Assembly: GCF_014898055.3 (NCBI RefSeq)
Contig: NW_023601212.1
Location: 36,382,329 to 36,446,328, forward strand
Reading direction: 5' to 3'
Length of the DNA stretch: 64,000 nt
Source: Talpa occidentalis
Taxonomy: Eukaryota; Chordata; Mammalia; Eulipotyphla; Talpidae
Shown: piece after piece, positions 33,332-44,959 of the stretch
Layout: the number at the start of each line of letters is the position of its first letter
Numbering within the stretch: the stretch's first letter is position 1
The notes under the pieces: model-generated
Told to the model about the DNA's origin: nothing
Database searches by the model: none
What the model saw: only the letters and a program-made list of their open reading frames with translations
Program-made: the position numbers and the translations under genes

Positions 33332-33512
33332 GTATGATTTTGTGGAAGTTGAAGATATATCTGAAACCAGTACAGTCATTCGAGGGCGTTGGTGTGGACA
33401 CAAGGAGGTCCCTCCGAGGATAACATCAAGAACCAACCAAATTAAAATCACATTCAAGTCTGATGATTACTTTGTGGCTAAACCTGGATTCAAGATTTAT
33501 TATTCTTTCGTG
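33332..33512 (+). CDS. PDGFD: PDGFD exon 3 (end of CUB domain), partial CDS
   Basis: This internal exon is 181 bp long. Its first base completes Arg110, and 60 full codons follow (human residues 111-170), so it ends in phase 0. It begins YDFVEVEDISETST, contains IRGRWCGHKEVPPRI with Cys131 (partner of Cys109), and ends with FKIYYSFV. The donor GTG|gtaagt is a strong match. The acceptor ends ...atactag| with only a weak, A-rich pyrimidine tract, because a SINE lies directly upstream (ends about 33268). Differences from remembered human PDGF-D are I125V, K141T, L169F and L170V; the last two are the final residues of the CUB domain. The frame is intact. The two exons together cover the CUB domain, which masks the growth-factor domain before proteolytic activation. 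Confidence 0.96.
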
Positions 33513-34234
33513 GTAAGTAGCTTAACCACCCTCTGATTAAACGCAGACACAATTTTCAAGAAGTATAGAGATCATTTTCTGTGATTAATTCAGTGGTGTG
33601 AGGGTGAAGGAACTTGATTAATTCCCTATGGTATGCTTTGTTCCTATCCATTATAGCCAAAGTGTTAAACCCTTCTTTAGTAAGGAATGTCATTTGGTTC
33701 TATTAAGTCACCCTCTTGGCACACATATTAAATGAAAGCATATTAAATAGAAAAAAAAAAGCAGTTTATAGTAGAGACCATGTTATCTTTGATTCCACAG
33801 TCACACAAAAGATGTTAATTTAAATTGTGACCCAATTTTGGGAAAATTCTATGCTGGAATCATAGAGCCTCAGGGTTAGCAAACATTTTAAATATCTTCA
33901 GATGCAATTCTAGATCCAAGAATTTGATTATCATTTACTATGTCTATACATTTCTGTGGTCTTAACATTGTTTAAACACCTCAGCAACCATTATAAAATG
34001 GTTCTGTTAGAAAATAATCACTAATATTGGGTCAAAATCTACATGGTGGTGAATTCTAATTGTTGGATGATGCCAAAGTACAGATTTTTGTTTTTTTGTT
34101 TTTACCTAACCAGTCATTGATAAAACAGTATGCTATTCTGCTTGCTCTCAGTTGCTGTGACAGGTATGGTAAATGCAAAGGTAAGCAAGACAGGGCTTGA
34201 ACCTCTTGGAGCTGATGGAGATGACAAACTGCCA
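33513..34234. other. intron 3 start, unique
   Basis: No repeat or gene recognised. Confidence 0.6.
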
Positions 34235-34665
34235 CCTTGCAGAGTGACAGCATTGGGAGCATCACCAGACAAGGGAATGATTATGCAAAGTCCAAGTGGG
34301 TTTGGAGCAATGAGTAGCCTCGAGGGGCTACACTGGGAAGAAATGTGCAGCCCCTGTCCAAAAGCAGTCTTGTATTTATTAGAATCAAGTACAAAGGTGG
34401 GTCGAGTACACAGGGAGTGTACATGTGGGGGGGGGTGTTAATAGGGATGTAAGCTAGAGTGGAGTGACCAGGGCCATTGTTCCTGCTAGTCAAAGCATAT
34501 TATAATATCTGCCTGCTGTTTTCAGCAGATACTGGTTTCCCAGTATGTTCCTTATCCCAGGACAATTCCCTTGGTGAGTGGCCTCCTGCCTTGCTGTGAG
34601 CCCGCAAGAACTCTGGCTACCAAAACAATAGTCCCGAGGACAAGAATGACTGGAGATCCCACAAC
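34235..34665 (-). repeat. ERV-type solo LTR relic, copy 2
   Basis: Homologous to 17030-17560 in the same orientation but shorter: about 100 bp between the TATGTTCC... block and the CAAAGCATA block is absent here. On the - strand AATAAATA marks the poly(A) region (+ strand near 34375). A G9 run lies at 34424-34435. Non-coding. Confidence 0.65.
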
Positions 34666-36070
34666 AAACAGTTAAAAAGCAGTGACAGCCAAGAATAGTG
34701 CTTAAATAAGAGAGAACTACTGGGCTATAGGTTAAACCTGTGGAGATACTGAGATAAATTTGCCTATAAACTGTCTTAAATATCCCTGAATCCTTCAACT
34801 GTGCACAGCGAGTTGCCTTCTGTCCTCCTGGCAAACATTTCTCACTTTCATAGTTTGTCTTTCTCCCTTTTCTAAATGTGGGTGCCAACATAGAACACAG
34901 TACTACAGATGGCATCAATTTGTGTTTTCTTTTTCTCTAAAGACTTAAGTATAGAATAAGAAAATACTGCCTTTTTTAATCTAATTTTTTTTGCATTGTG
35001 GTGAGTTATTAAACACTAAGTGAATTAATTCTACATCAGAACATTATAAATGAAAAAAATAGCATGCATGTGCTCACACTGGTTCCAGTTTTAATTTGAA
35101 AATAATCTATCAAGCATGATTTACATTATTGAAAACTCATGCAGTGATGCTCAGAATGAAATTTAAAGTGTGAACCTTTAGTTTCTACATTTCTTTGCTT
35201 TTTAATGTGTTCAGTGACACATCTGTTCTCAATTGTTCATGGACAAAGCTTGGCATGTTGGAATGGTGTCAGACAGGCTTAGTGAAGGATCATTTTTCTC
35301 CTTAAAATATCAAGCACTATTCGTGCTAGTATATCTGCTTTTGGGGATGCTTTGGTTATGACTAAGTTGAACAGACTATAAGTTGGTTAGAAACACTGTA
35401 ACTCTAACACAATGTCTTTAGGGCAGAATCACTTTGTATAGTAAAGGAAGGATGAAAGGCATGGATTCAGGGTGGAATTAGTACTCCTGTTTGAGGTGTT
35501 TCTCATTTTTTCCTCAGTCAATGTTAAGTGAAATAATGGACACCCCCTATTTTTGCAGTAAACAGTTTGAATCATCCCACTCATTCACTCATTCACCACT
35601 AGTGTTTTCAGTTGTGGGTTTTAGAAATGATAACAGTTACAACTTTTTTTGTATGTTACCCTACTGGCCTCTTGGTCTTTATTTATTGAGAATACCTCCA
35701 AGATTTTTGTACGCCTAATAGACTTCTGGCACAAAATATGATCAGCCATGACCAAGGTGCTTTGGTGACTGAATTCCAAGAGGTAGAATCAGCATATACT
35801 TAAGGTGTGGATGGATCCTAGATTATGTGGCATCTGGATAAAATTGTCCGATTTGACTCTTGGTCAATAGGGATAGATCATTTATGCCTTGATCAATATA
35901 TTGGGAAAATTATTTTGTTTGAATTTTACTTGGAGAAGCTTGAAAGCAGAATTGATAAACTTGGGTACTATAGAGAGCTGACATACCAAGTGAGCCAGGT
36001 ATAAATTCATAGGAAGGCAATGGAATTAAAAATGGAAAGCCCTCCTTAAGTGTATTGAAATAATGATTTT
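34666..36070. other. intron 3, unique stretch
   Basis: No gene or recognisable repeat. The frame at 34490-34918 mostly overlaps the LTR and its flank and is not a gene. Confidence 0.6.
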
Positions 36071-36086
36071 TAAAATGATATGCAGA

Positions 36087-36402
36087 TCATGCTCAGCGAA
36101 ATAAGCCAGAAAGAAAAAGAAATATACCGGATGGTCTCACTCATAGCAGGAATCTAGAAAACTTAAATAAGGGACCAGGAAAATGAATAACTATTAGAAA
36201 GTGAAAATCAAAATCAACAAACAACTATGAACCAGAGACACTCTATGGGGGATGGGGGGCGGGGAGGGGAGGGATTGGGGTCAAAATAAGGGGGTTGCAA
36301 TTTATGGGAAATATAAAAATAAAATCTATTTTAAAAAATAAAAGACAATTATCCTACTAATAGGTTGTAGAGTTAAAACAGAAAAAAATAAATAAATAAA
36401 AA
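36087..36402 (+). mobile_element. 5'-truncated L1 with 3' transduced segment
   Basis: Starts in the ORF2 tail (CAGCGAAATAAGCCAGAAAG), continues through a G-rich 3' UTR (36247-36280) and a first A-rich end at about 36330-36344. Then come 37 bp of unrelated sequence (36345-36381) and a second A-rich tail (36382-36402). A perfect 16-bp TSD TAAAATGATATGCAGA encloses everything (36071-36086 and 36403-36418). Confidence 0.9.
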
Positions 36403-36899
36403 TAAAATGATATGCAGACCTACAAAACCAAGGGTTTGGGGGGCAGCTGTTTTGCAGCTCCTAATTTAAGGACTAGTAAGTGCTAGGGTAATTGGAGCCA
36501 TAAAATAGTTCAGGGTCAGGGTTTTTGCAAAATCTCAAGTAGCTATTTGGATACATCAGGATAGCATCCCTTCCCATCTCTATTTTTCTACTTCCCAGCC
36601 CCCTCTTTCCCTTCCTGACTCTGTGACTCGAATGTATAAACCTCCGAAGCTAGAAGTTAGAGATGCTCAGGACATCAATATATGTCTCCCCTGGAATTAA
36701 ATCTACATGATTTATGCTCATAACATTTTTTTGGAATACCCAGTCTAGTGTACATTTTTAGTCACTGTTTTGTGCCATACATAAGACTAATGGATAACAT
36801 CAAAATGACTTATTTTTGGTTGGAAATGATTTTTTTGTTACAATTTTGATGTGCTTGAAATCCAATCTTACACCTTTTTTATGGCACTTATTACAGATG

Positions 36900-37095
36900 C
36901 TCCTAGGGCAAGGCAGCACTTTGGATTAAAGGTTTTCCCAGTTACTAATAATGTGATATTGATCAGGACTCTTAACCTTTTACTTCAATAAAATAGGGAA
37001 TGTGAGTGGAGTTGATGTGAGACTTAGAGTAACAAAAACTAAGCACAGCACCAAGGATATAGAGGTATTCAATAAACTTGTGCTAATGAGCCTAA
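36900..37095 (+). repeat. MIR relic
   Basis: ACTCTTAACCTTTTACTTC, AAAATAGGGAATG, CAGCACCAAGG, and ATTCAATAAAC follow the MIR order. Confidence 0.55.
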
Positions 37096-37228
37096 CTTTA
37101 GCATCACTCCCGTTTATAGCTGTCTCTGCCACATAAGTGGTGATAAATTACCTGAGGGTAGGACACTTGTGTTATTCCTGTGTGTAACCTACACAGTGAC
37201 TTATGCACAGTTAGAAGGCATATGGATA

Positions 37229-37487
37229 ATTTTTAAATGATTTATTTTTATTTATGCATATAAGAACTGGGGTATAGGCCAGAGGTACAGGGGTGAGAGG
37301 ATTCCCCAGAGACATAGTGGGGAGAAGAACAGGCCTATATACTGAAAATACAACGCTAAGGGCAAGACAGGAGAGGTCTGCTGCCACATGTGGGTTTGCT
37401 TCCTGGCCAGCGATCGAATTCATGCCACGGTGGCTAGTGATATCTTCATAGTGCTAAGACTTTAACCCCTGCACCACCAGGGAGTGC
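37229..37487 (-). mobile_element. tRNA-derived SINE, type A, antisense
   Basis: Reverse copy ending CCTGCACCACCAGGGAG; partly eroded (internal ~10-base losses). TSD GGCATATG on both sides (about 37217 and 37489). Confidence 0.9.
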
Positions 37488-37499
37488 TGGCATATGTAA

Positions 37500-39120
37500 C
37501 ATAGAGTGATGAATTTTCCTGTGTTCACAGAATTTGCACATAGATGTTATCCTTGAGATACAAACGCTGTGGACTGTCTTCAAAGAAAAATAAATTGTGC
37601 ATAAAATTTTAGGAAGCCCTCGAATCTCATCCATAATGTCCTATGTCCCAGATATAGTCAGCAACCCCAACATATTACCTCTAGGTGTTTTCTGACTTCA
37701 GGTTGATTAGTCAGACCTTGCTGACACTCAGTGTTTGAAACAGTATGTACCCACTGTAATTAACCGTCCTCACAAGCCCCATGTGCTAGTCAAGTGAGGT
37801 GACTCTCCACCTGCTGTTCGAAAAGGATGCTCTGCAGTGACACTTGGACAGTCCAGTGTCTTGTTTATCTGGTTTGAATTATATGGACATCCTACAAGTA
37901 ATTTTTTATCCTTGAGAACCAGAAAGATACAGTGATTTTAAAAGACTGTGTCTTTTGTGTACTTCTAGCCCTCTCTCTGTAACAGTATTCTTTGATATCC
38001 CTCTATTTTGCTAGATAAAGAAAATGAGAAGAATAAGGAAGGGAAAAGCTATTAAGTTGTATTGGAAAAATGACTTGCATATTTAAGATATGCCTAAAGT
38101 GGGGCAGTATTTCTTTCTTAAAAAGTAATGAAGAAGTGAATCTCAGTGAAAAATATCTCTACTTCATGCTCACTCATAAATTCAACTAATATTTTTAAGA
38201 ACTTACTGTGGATAATCAAATGAAAATGATAGTCCTGAGAGGAAGACAGGCATAAAATTATGTAATAGTATGAATTTCAGTGATAAAATGTACATGAAAT
38301 TTTCTAGGCATGCAAGAAAGGAAGGCTCCTTTACTCTCATGTTGCTGGTGTCAGTAAAAGGGAGAAAAAAAATTTCCCTCTGCCCTCTTTGGTTCTCTCT
38401 CTGGTATCCTGCAAATTAAATGCACAAAAGACAAACTAACCAGAGAAAAACAAGGCTGTTACCACATGCATCTTCACAAACAGAGCACTCAGTGGTGAGT
38501 AACTCAAGGGGTGCCTAGAAGTTAAACTTACAGAGCATTTTAACAAAAGAACAAATTTTAGAAAAGCAGTCAGACAAAGGAGAAGGTCTTTAAGTTTCTA
38601 GGGGCAGCGGGTTGTGGGAAGGTAAATATATGGGGAAGCCAATGGAAGACAAGATCTAGTCAATAAAGTCTGTCTGCTGCTTTCTCTGATAAGGCTCTAG
38701 AACTGCCCTGGTTGATTAACTACTGTGCTTCCTAGTAAAGAAGGTAGGGGAGACATCTTCTCAAATTTATATTCTGCTTTTAGGCAAACAAAGTAGGGTA
38801 GAGAACACTCCTTGTCTCTTCTCCTTCTTAGTTACCTTCAGCTCAAAATAATCCTTCTGCTAAAGTGGCATTTTTGGGTGGCATATTCTGCTAACTCTCA
38901 TTGCACTGAATCAGGCAGAGGCAAGCATCCTGGAGAAAGGGCATTGCCCACAAAAATTCATGATGGCAAAAAAAATAAGAGATTTCAGAATATCCTGATG
39001 AGTCAACACAAAGTGTTGCAGCTTAAGGGTTCCAACCATTCATTGTCCTTCCTTTATCCTAGCCAGCAGAAGAGTGATACAAAGCACCAAAAGATGATCA
39101 AAATGGGAGCTTCTTTTTTA
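37500..39120. other. intron 3, mostly unique
   Basis: The block 38370-38900 has the look of an old LTR-type repeat (GTGGCATTTTTGGGTGGCAT, CTCATTGCACTG at its end), but I cannot assign it. No gene. Confidence 0.45.
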
Positions 39121-39129
39121 TTTTACATT

Positions 39130-39330
39130 TACATAAATCTTTATTTTTTTAAATATTTGTATTGAGTTTATATGGTTTACAACATTGTTTCCATAATAGA
39201 AGTGTGGGCATTGTTGCCGCAGTGCACCCAACAGGAACCTACTAAACTCTTGGTGGGACTGTAGACTGGTCCAACCCTATAGATAGTAGTTTGGAGATTT
39301 CTCAAAAGAGTATAAATAGTACAGGAGCTT
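39130..39330. mobile_element. old L1 fragment pair with opposite orientations
   Basis: 39140-39230 resembles a reversed L1 3' end (TTGAGTTTATATGGTTTAC). 39235-39330 reads forward as L1 ORF2 (CTCTTGGTGGGACTGTAGAC, TTTGGAGATTTCTC). Probably an old 5'-inverted L1, but diverged. Confidence 0.45.
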
Positions 39331-39558
39331 TCTTAATAATGAGCCAAGAAATGCTGCAGCTCAGGACTGTCTTAGAAAACTAGAATTGAAAATATGGCTG
39401 GGACTCAGAGCAATTGGAGGCAAACTATTACCTCAGCACAAATTCAGACCCAAGGTATCTGAGGTATCTGAGATCTGTAAAATGGACTAGGGATACACTT
39501 ACATACCCCTCCCTCCTGCGTGAAACATCTGCAACCACGTCAGAAATAGTCACAAACA

Positions 39559-39824
39559 ATGGGCCTCCCCTGGTGGCGCAGTGGTTGAGCGCTGGGTTGC
39601 AAAGCTGCCCGCAGCCTCTGCAGCGCCAGTTCGATCCCGGTTGGTGAGGGTCCCACATGGTGAGGCAGACCTCTCCTGCCGCGCCCGCTGCTCCCCTTAG
39701 CAGTGTATTTCATCAGTCGGCCTGTTCTGCTCCCCGCTCTGGCTCTAGTGAATTCTCTCACCCTCCCGCGCTTCTGACTGTACCCAGTTCTTGTATAAAT
39801 AAATAAATCTTTTAAAAAAAGAAA
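39559..39824 (+). mobile_element. tRNA-derived SINE, type C-like, full length
   Basis: GGGCCTCCCCTGGTGGCGCA head, GGTTGCAAAGCTGCCC, tail AAATAAATAAATCTTTTAAA. Perfect 17-bp TSD AGAAATAGTCACAAACA (39542-39558 and 39825-39841). Confidence 0.95.
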
Positions 39825-40203
39825 AGAAATAGTCACAAACAGGAAGGAAAGGTGTTAGTCCCCACAGCTATGCTTAGCAGGTAAACCCAGGAAATAGAGG
39901 CAAAGGGAGCCCCTTCCATGTGATTGGAGTCAGAACCAGGCAGCCCAAGAAAAATGAAGCAGGGAGGTGAGAGTGGAGGAAGACAGGGAGGATCGAAGAG
40001 GTTATGAAGGGAAGAAATTGAAGAAGAAACCAGAAATGTTTGTTGATGTCTCCATAAGCATAGGCTGTGAGAGGAAGTTAGAGAGAAGAGTTCCTCTACC
40101 GAAAACCAAGGATGTATGCCCATCAAGGGCCCACGCCCACAACGATGTGCATGTTTCAGTGTAAAGGGCAGGAGTGGACCACAGTGCAGGTTTTCTGATC
40201 CCA

Positions 40204-40660
40204 TGCAGACCGGGTAAAGGAGGAGTCAGAGTCCTCAGTAGTTTTGCAGGTTTTTTATTTGGGGTTCACCAGGCATATGGCAGGCAGGGGTGCTGGCTTT
40301 ACTCTATCTGGGCTCTCTAGCGTTCGTTCTGCTGCTTCTCGGCTTCTCGTTCGGCTTCGGCTTCGGCTTCTACTGCTGCTACTGGTGCTGCTGGCGTCCC
40401 CCCGTGACGCCACCCTTAAAAGGCACAGTCTTAGCTCAGCTGAATCCCATCTACCTATGCCCACACCCTATTCCAGGTGCCCGCCATCAGGCATGCATTC
40501 AGGACAAGGATCCATCATCTATCCTGATGGCGGAAGGGCAGAAAAGCCTGACATTTTCTTTACCCTACATTCAGTTTTTTAATTAGCAGTCTTTGGGAAC
40601 TCCATCTTAGCTTCTGGTTCAGAGAGCAGTTAACCTGACCTTCTCTCTAGGTCAGGTCAG
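40204..40660 (-). repeat. candidate ERV LTR with a CpG-containing triplet stretch
   Basis: Read on the - strand: an A/T-rich upstream part, GTGCCTTTTAAGGGTGG (TATA-like, near 40415), then repeated GCCGAA units with CAGCAG stretches (about 40320-40400), then AAATAAAAAACC (near 40255) and a short end. The order fits U3-R-U5. Termini and TSD are not proven. Confidence 0.4.
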
Positions 40661-42494
40661 TCATTCTGACTAGAAGTTGAAGATCCTGGGAACCTTGGGA
40701 AAATTCCCCAGTCTCCTCTCCCAGGTAGAGGAGGGACTAGAAATCAGGCCTGTGGTTTGGGCTCGTCTCGTCTTGAAAACAGCTGTCTTTAATGTTCCCC
40801 TTATCAGTGGGAACTGACAGATTAAGGCTGACCTCCTTTCAGCTTTACTTCTTTCACCTGAGAGAAAATTGAGCTGCAGATTCAAAGTGACTCTTCCCTT
40901 ATTTTGCAATTGAAAATCAGAGTCAGACAAGTGAAAAATAAAAAAAAAAAAAAAAAAAGAGTTTGAAAAGGCGCGGCCCCCTCTGAAAAAGAGGCACATG
41001 AATAATCAAGCCATCATTGCTTCTTGCCTGGGCCCCTCTAATCACTTCCTGATCAGTAGCCTTTCCTCCTCCTCTGTTCCCATCTGCCCTGCACATGGTC
41101 TCCAGCTAAAGTAGAACTGACATCACATCATTTGCCAGCTGAAAAGTTGTGAATGATTCAGTTTTCTATGGAGTTCTATGCAAATATCTTTCTGAAAATC
41201 TTCCATGTTCTGATCCTAACACAACAGTCTAGTTTTAATTCTCCCTTTTCCCTGTATGTATTCTTCAGTCCAGACAAATAGCATTATTCCTCGATAGCCC
41301 AGCTACATTCTGTATGTAGCAGATGACAGTGAATGTTCATGTATAAATGTCAAGGGAACTGTGAAATGGAACGATAGTACATAAGCAGGCATTCTGATTC
41401 TTAAGTGTGTCTCCTCTACATTTTAACATTAAGGAGCATATAATTGCATCATAAATGCCTGATGGCACAATTATGACATCTGACTGTACAGTTGTGATGC
41501 CATAGCCCATGTGGTTTGGGTGCTTAGCTGATGCAACTGCTGAACTTCCCTTTTTTTAGCAGGCAGAGAGGCACCCCAGATCCCCAGTCTTCCACGTTCT
41601 AATGGGTTCTGCCATCTACCACATAAAAACGAAGAATGCTCTTAGTGAAAAGAATTGTAATAGGATTAGTATGCATAGAGGGGGAAGAGAATAAAGGATA
41701 ATAATTTTCCAATAAATACCCAAAGTTACCCATCCCCTCCTGGCTAAACATCCAGCCAAACAGGGTTGGCCCAAATCAGGGCCACTGAGGCCTGAAAGCC
41801 CACCACCAATCTAAGGCAACTTCTTGTGGGGACCGGACTTCCAGGCAAGTCTGGAAGGAAAGGAGCAAAATCAAAGGACAAATCAAGATAAAGGCTGCCA
41901 GTATCAACCTCACCATGGGTCTCTCACCCACATATTTCTTGCAAGTTCAAAACTGAGAACCAGACACACCCTCCTTTACATGACTCTGCTCTATATGCTT
42001 GCTCTTCCTGTGTCTCTCCAAGTGCTCAGTATCTTCACCTGCTCACTCTGCTCCACCCCTCATCAGGTGGAACATAGAACCTCACCTTTTTATGGAGATT
42101 TCTTTCTGTAACACTTCCTCATGAAGAATGTCAGCAGCCTTCATAATTATGAAGATGTCTGTGGTTCTGATAGCCTATCACTCCTTGAGGTCTTTGCTGA
42201 GGCTCAAGAGTTTTTAAATAACTCCAAAGGGGGAGTTTCCTTTATAAAATAGACTATGAATCAGAAACACAAGTTTAAATTGATGTATTATCTGTTAGAC
42301 CTAAGCTGTCCAATTTGCTGTTTCTCCACTGGTAAAATGGGGGGATGTACCTGCACGATAAGGCTGCTTGAGAATTGCTTTGTGTGTTTGTTATACAAGC
42401 TGTGTGTAGCTGGTGGAGTTATTATTTTTACTGTTACCATTAAAATGTCTTCAAAGGTGTCTGATCAAATTTGGCATAACTAATGTCCTGTAAG
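40661..42494. other. intron 3, unique stretch
   Basis: A run of about 20 A at 40938-40957, otherwise no structure assigned. No gene. Confidence 0.5.
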
Positions 42495-42840
42495 AAGTCT
42501 TAGTCTGGTTGGACAAAATACCAAGACCTGGGTGGCTTAAAAAGAATAGAAATTTGCTTCTCAGTTTTTGAGTCTGAAAAGTCCAAGATCAAGGCATTGA
42601 CAGGTTTAATGTCCGGTGAAAGCCTCTCCGCGGTTCATAGATGCCCAACTTTCTGCTACAACCTCACACTGTAGAAGGGCTAGGCAGCGCTTTGGGACCT
42701 CTCATAAAGGCCCTAATCCTATTCATGAAGACTCATCCTCATGACCTAATCACCCGCCAAAGGTCCCATCCTCTGATACCAACACATTGGGAAATAGCTT
42801 GCAACAATTGAATTTTGGGGTGAACACAAACTTTAGCATC
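42495..42840 (-). repeat. MLT1-type MaLR LTR relic
   Basis: Reverse MLT1 pattern: GGGTGGCTTAAAAAGAATAG, AAGTCCAAGATCAAGGCATT, TAAAGGCCCTAATCCTATTC, CATGACCTAATCACC. Non-coding old LTR. Confidence 0.75.
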
Positions 42841-44299
42841 TTGGAAGGCAGCTATGCTCACCACTATACCACCAACATATGTGTAAAACTTGGAACCAGA
42901 TGAGCACTGGGGGGCATGTAAATAAAGGGCAAGGACAGGCCTTGAACAGTTATGCAGTGTGAGTCCAGATCCCACCTGAAAATCCAAAGCATTCTGGGGG
43001 AAGACAGAAATCCAAAACTCTTACTAGCTGTGTTCTGCTGAGCTACATGAGATGGACCCTCCCTTTCCTCTTCGCTTTTTAATTGATCATGAATATATCT
43101 TGAGATATACCTTTAATACAAAGATGCTAATGTTAATAGTACATATGGATTTGGAAAGTTCCTGCGTGTCACTGCTATAGGAAGACTTTCATTCTTCATG
43201 CAATTCTACAAAACACTTCCAATAACCCTTAAGATTTCCTTTAGGTCAAAGACTTGCCGAGTCTCTGGAGTAAATAGTTGTTCATGGCCACAGGTATTCC
43301 ATGTGATTTAATGGTACTCTTCCCCACAAAATGCTAAAATCAGCTACTTTTACAAGGAGAAAGATACTGAAAGCCCTTATCATCTTAATCTCTAGAGTAA
43401 ATATTTCTATAACAGACAAAAAAGAAAAATGAATGAAAGAACTATACAGGGAAGTAAATTTGACCATTTTTTTTACCTAATGCAATATATAAAAGAATAC
43501 AAAAATACAAATATGAAAAAAAATGAATGAAGCAATCCAGAAAGCATTCTGAAGGAACAAATTTCAGAGCAGACTTAATGTTGGCTTACTGGCACAATTA
43601 GAATAAATAACTGTAAATTATTATATTTTTCTGTCCTTTATATAAGTTTCCACTGTCTAACAGAAAAAGCATGCTGTGTATGAATATGAAAATGAAATGG
43701 TTATTTCTAAGATCAGTTGTATGCATGTGACAAACCAGAACTAACTTTTTGTGCCTCAGTTTTCTGCTGGAATTTTCTATGACCCCACCTACCACACCCT
43801 ACCAAAGGAATGACCAGGCTGTATATTAATTCTGTCATTTGTTTTGTCACTAAATCATGTTACCTACATTTTTGTGACTCCCCATGTCTGTCTCTATGTC
43901 AAGTTCCATGATAGGTCCTGGGGATACAAATAAGGCGGGAAACTTGCCCTCCAGAGAGTAAAGTTAAGCCAACTTGATTTGATTAGCAGTAACTAAAATA
44001 GGAACTAAAAGGTGGGGAGAGTGGAGAAGAGGAAAGCTATTTTGTCTGTGGAAAGAGAAGGTGGTCAGGAAATAATTCACTCAGGAGGAAGAAGTCTTGG
44101 ACAATAGGAAGAGATGGGGAATCAGCCCTAGCAGAGAGAGCACCTTGAATTGCTGATAAGAGCTTAAAATCTTAACCATCCCAAGTCATTCACATTTAAA
44201 GGCCATCAGCCTAAAGTTAAAGGGAGAAAAGTAATTGACAGTGGCATTTCAGGCTTACACTGTAGTTATAATTTAAAGTGTGTGAAACATCACAGTTCT

Positions 44300-44432
44300 G
44301 AGAAACTGCTTCTTAATCAAATGTTTTGCAGTAGAACCACCTATGGATATATATAAAAAAAATATGCAGGTCCCCATAATATACCCCTGACTAGCTGAAT
44401 CAGAATATCAGAGAAAGAGCCTGCACAGGCTT
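44300..44432 (+). repeat. MER5-type DNA transposon relic
   Basis: Contains GCAGGTCCCCATAATATACC, CTGAATCAGAATATCAG and AGAGCCTGCACAGGC in MER5 order; the L1 fragment follows immediately. Confidence 0.5.
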
Positions 44433-44640
44433 TTACTTTATTTTCTATTGTGGTAACACTGATTTACAGTACTGCATAAGCTTCAGTATACAGCTCACAC
44501 CTCCACATCTGCACAGATCACACCTCACCCACCACCAAAGGTCTAGTCTCCATCCACTGCCATCCAGCCAGAACCCTCAACCCATGCCAACCCTAGTGCC
44601 CCCTCGACCCTGGCAACCACTGTTCCATTGAAAACTTTAT
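44433..44640 (-). mobile_element. old L1 3' UTR fragment, antisense
   Basis: TTTATTTTCTATTGTGGTAA, ACCACCAAAGGTCTAGTCTC, and CCCTGGCAACCACTGTTCC match the reversed 3' UTR of older mammalian L1 families. Confidence 0.7.
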
Positions 44641-44959
44641 TTTAAAAAGCTCCTCAGCTGATTGTGATATGCTGCCTTGTTAAGAGCTATTTCCTTTGCT
44701 CAGACGTATGCAGCAGAGCCCCAGAAAGCCCACTGTTCTCTGAAGGTGCCAGCCTCAGCTTTGTCTTTTGCTGTCCCTGCCACTCCCTCTGGCATTGAAC
44801 TCACAACAGGTTAAGGATGCTTCAGACTGTGACAAGCCTTAATCGCATGTGTCTGTCATCCGACACCCTAACTTAGTAGAGCGACTTGATCCTGAATGAA
44901 TTGATGTTTTTGCTCAATAAGATTCTGGCATCAGGAGGTGGCATAGGCAGAACAGTCAC

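Noticed and set aside
40244..40582. Leu/Arg-rich 112-codon frame
   Set aside because: The low-complexity peptide comes from a triplet-repeat stretch in a candidate LTR. No domain and no conservation evidence.
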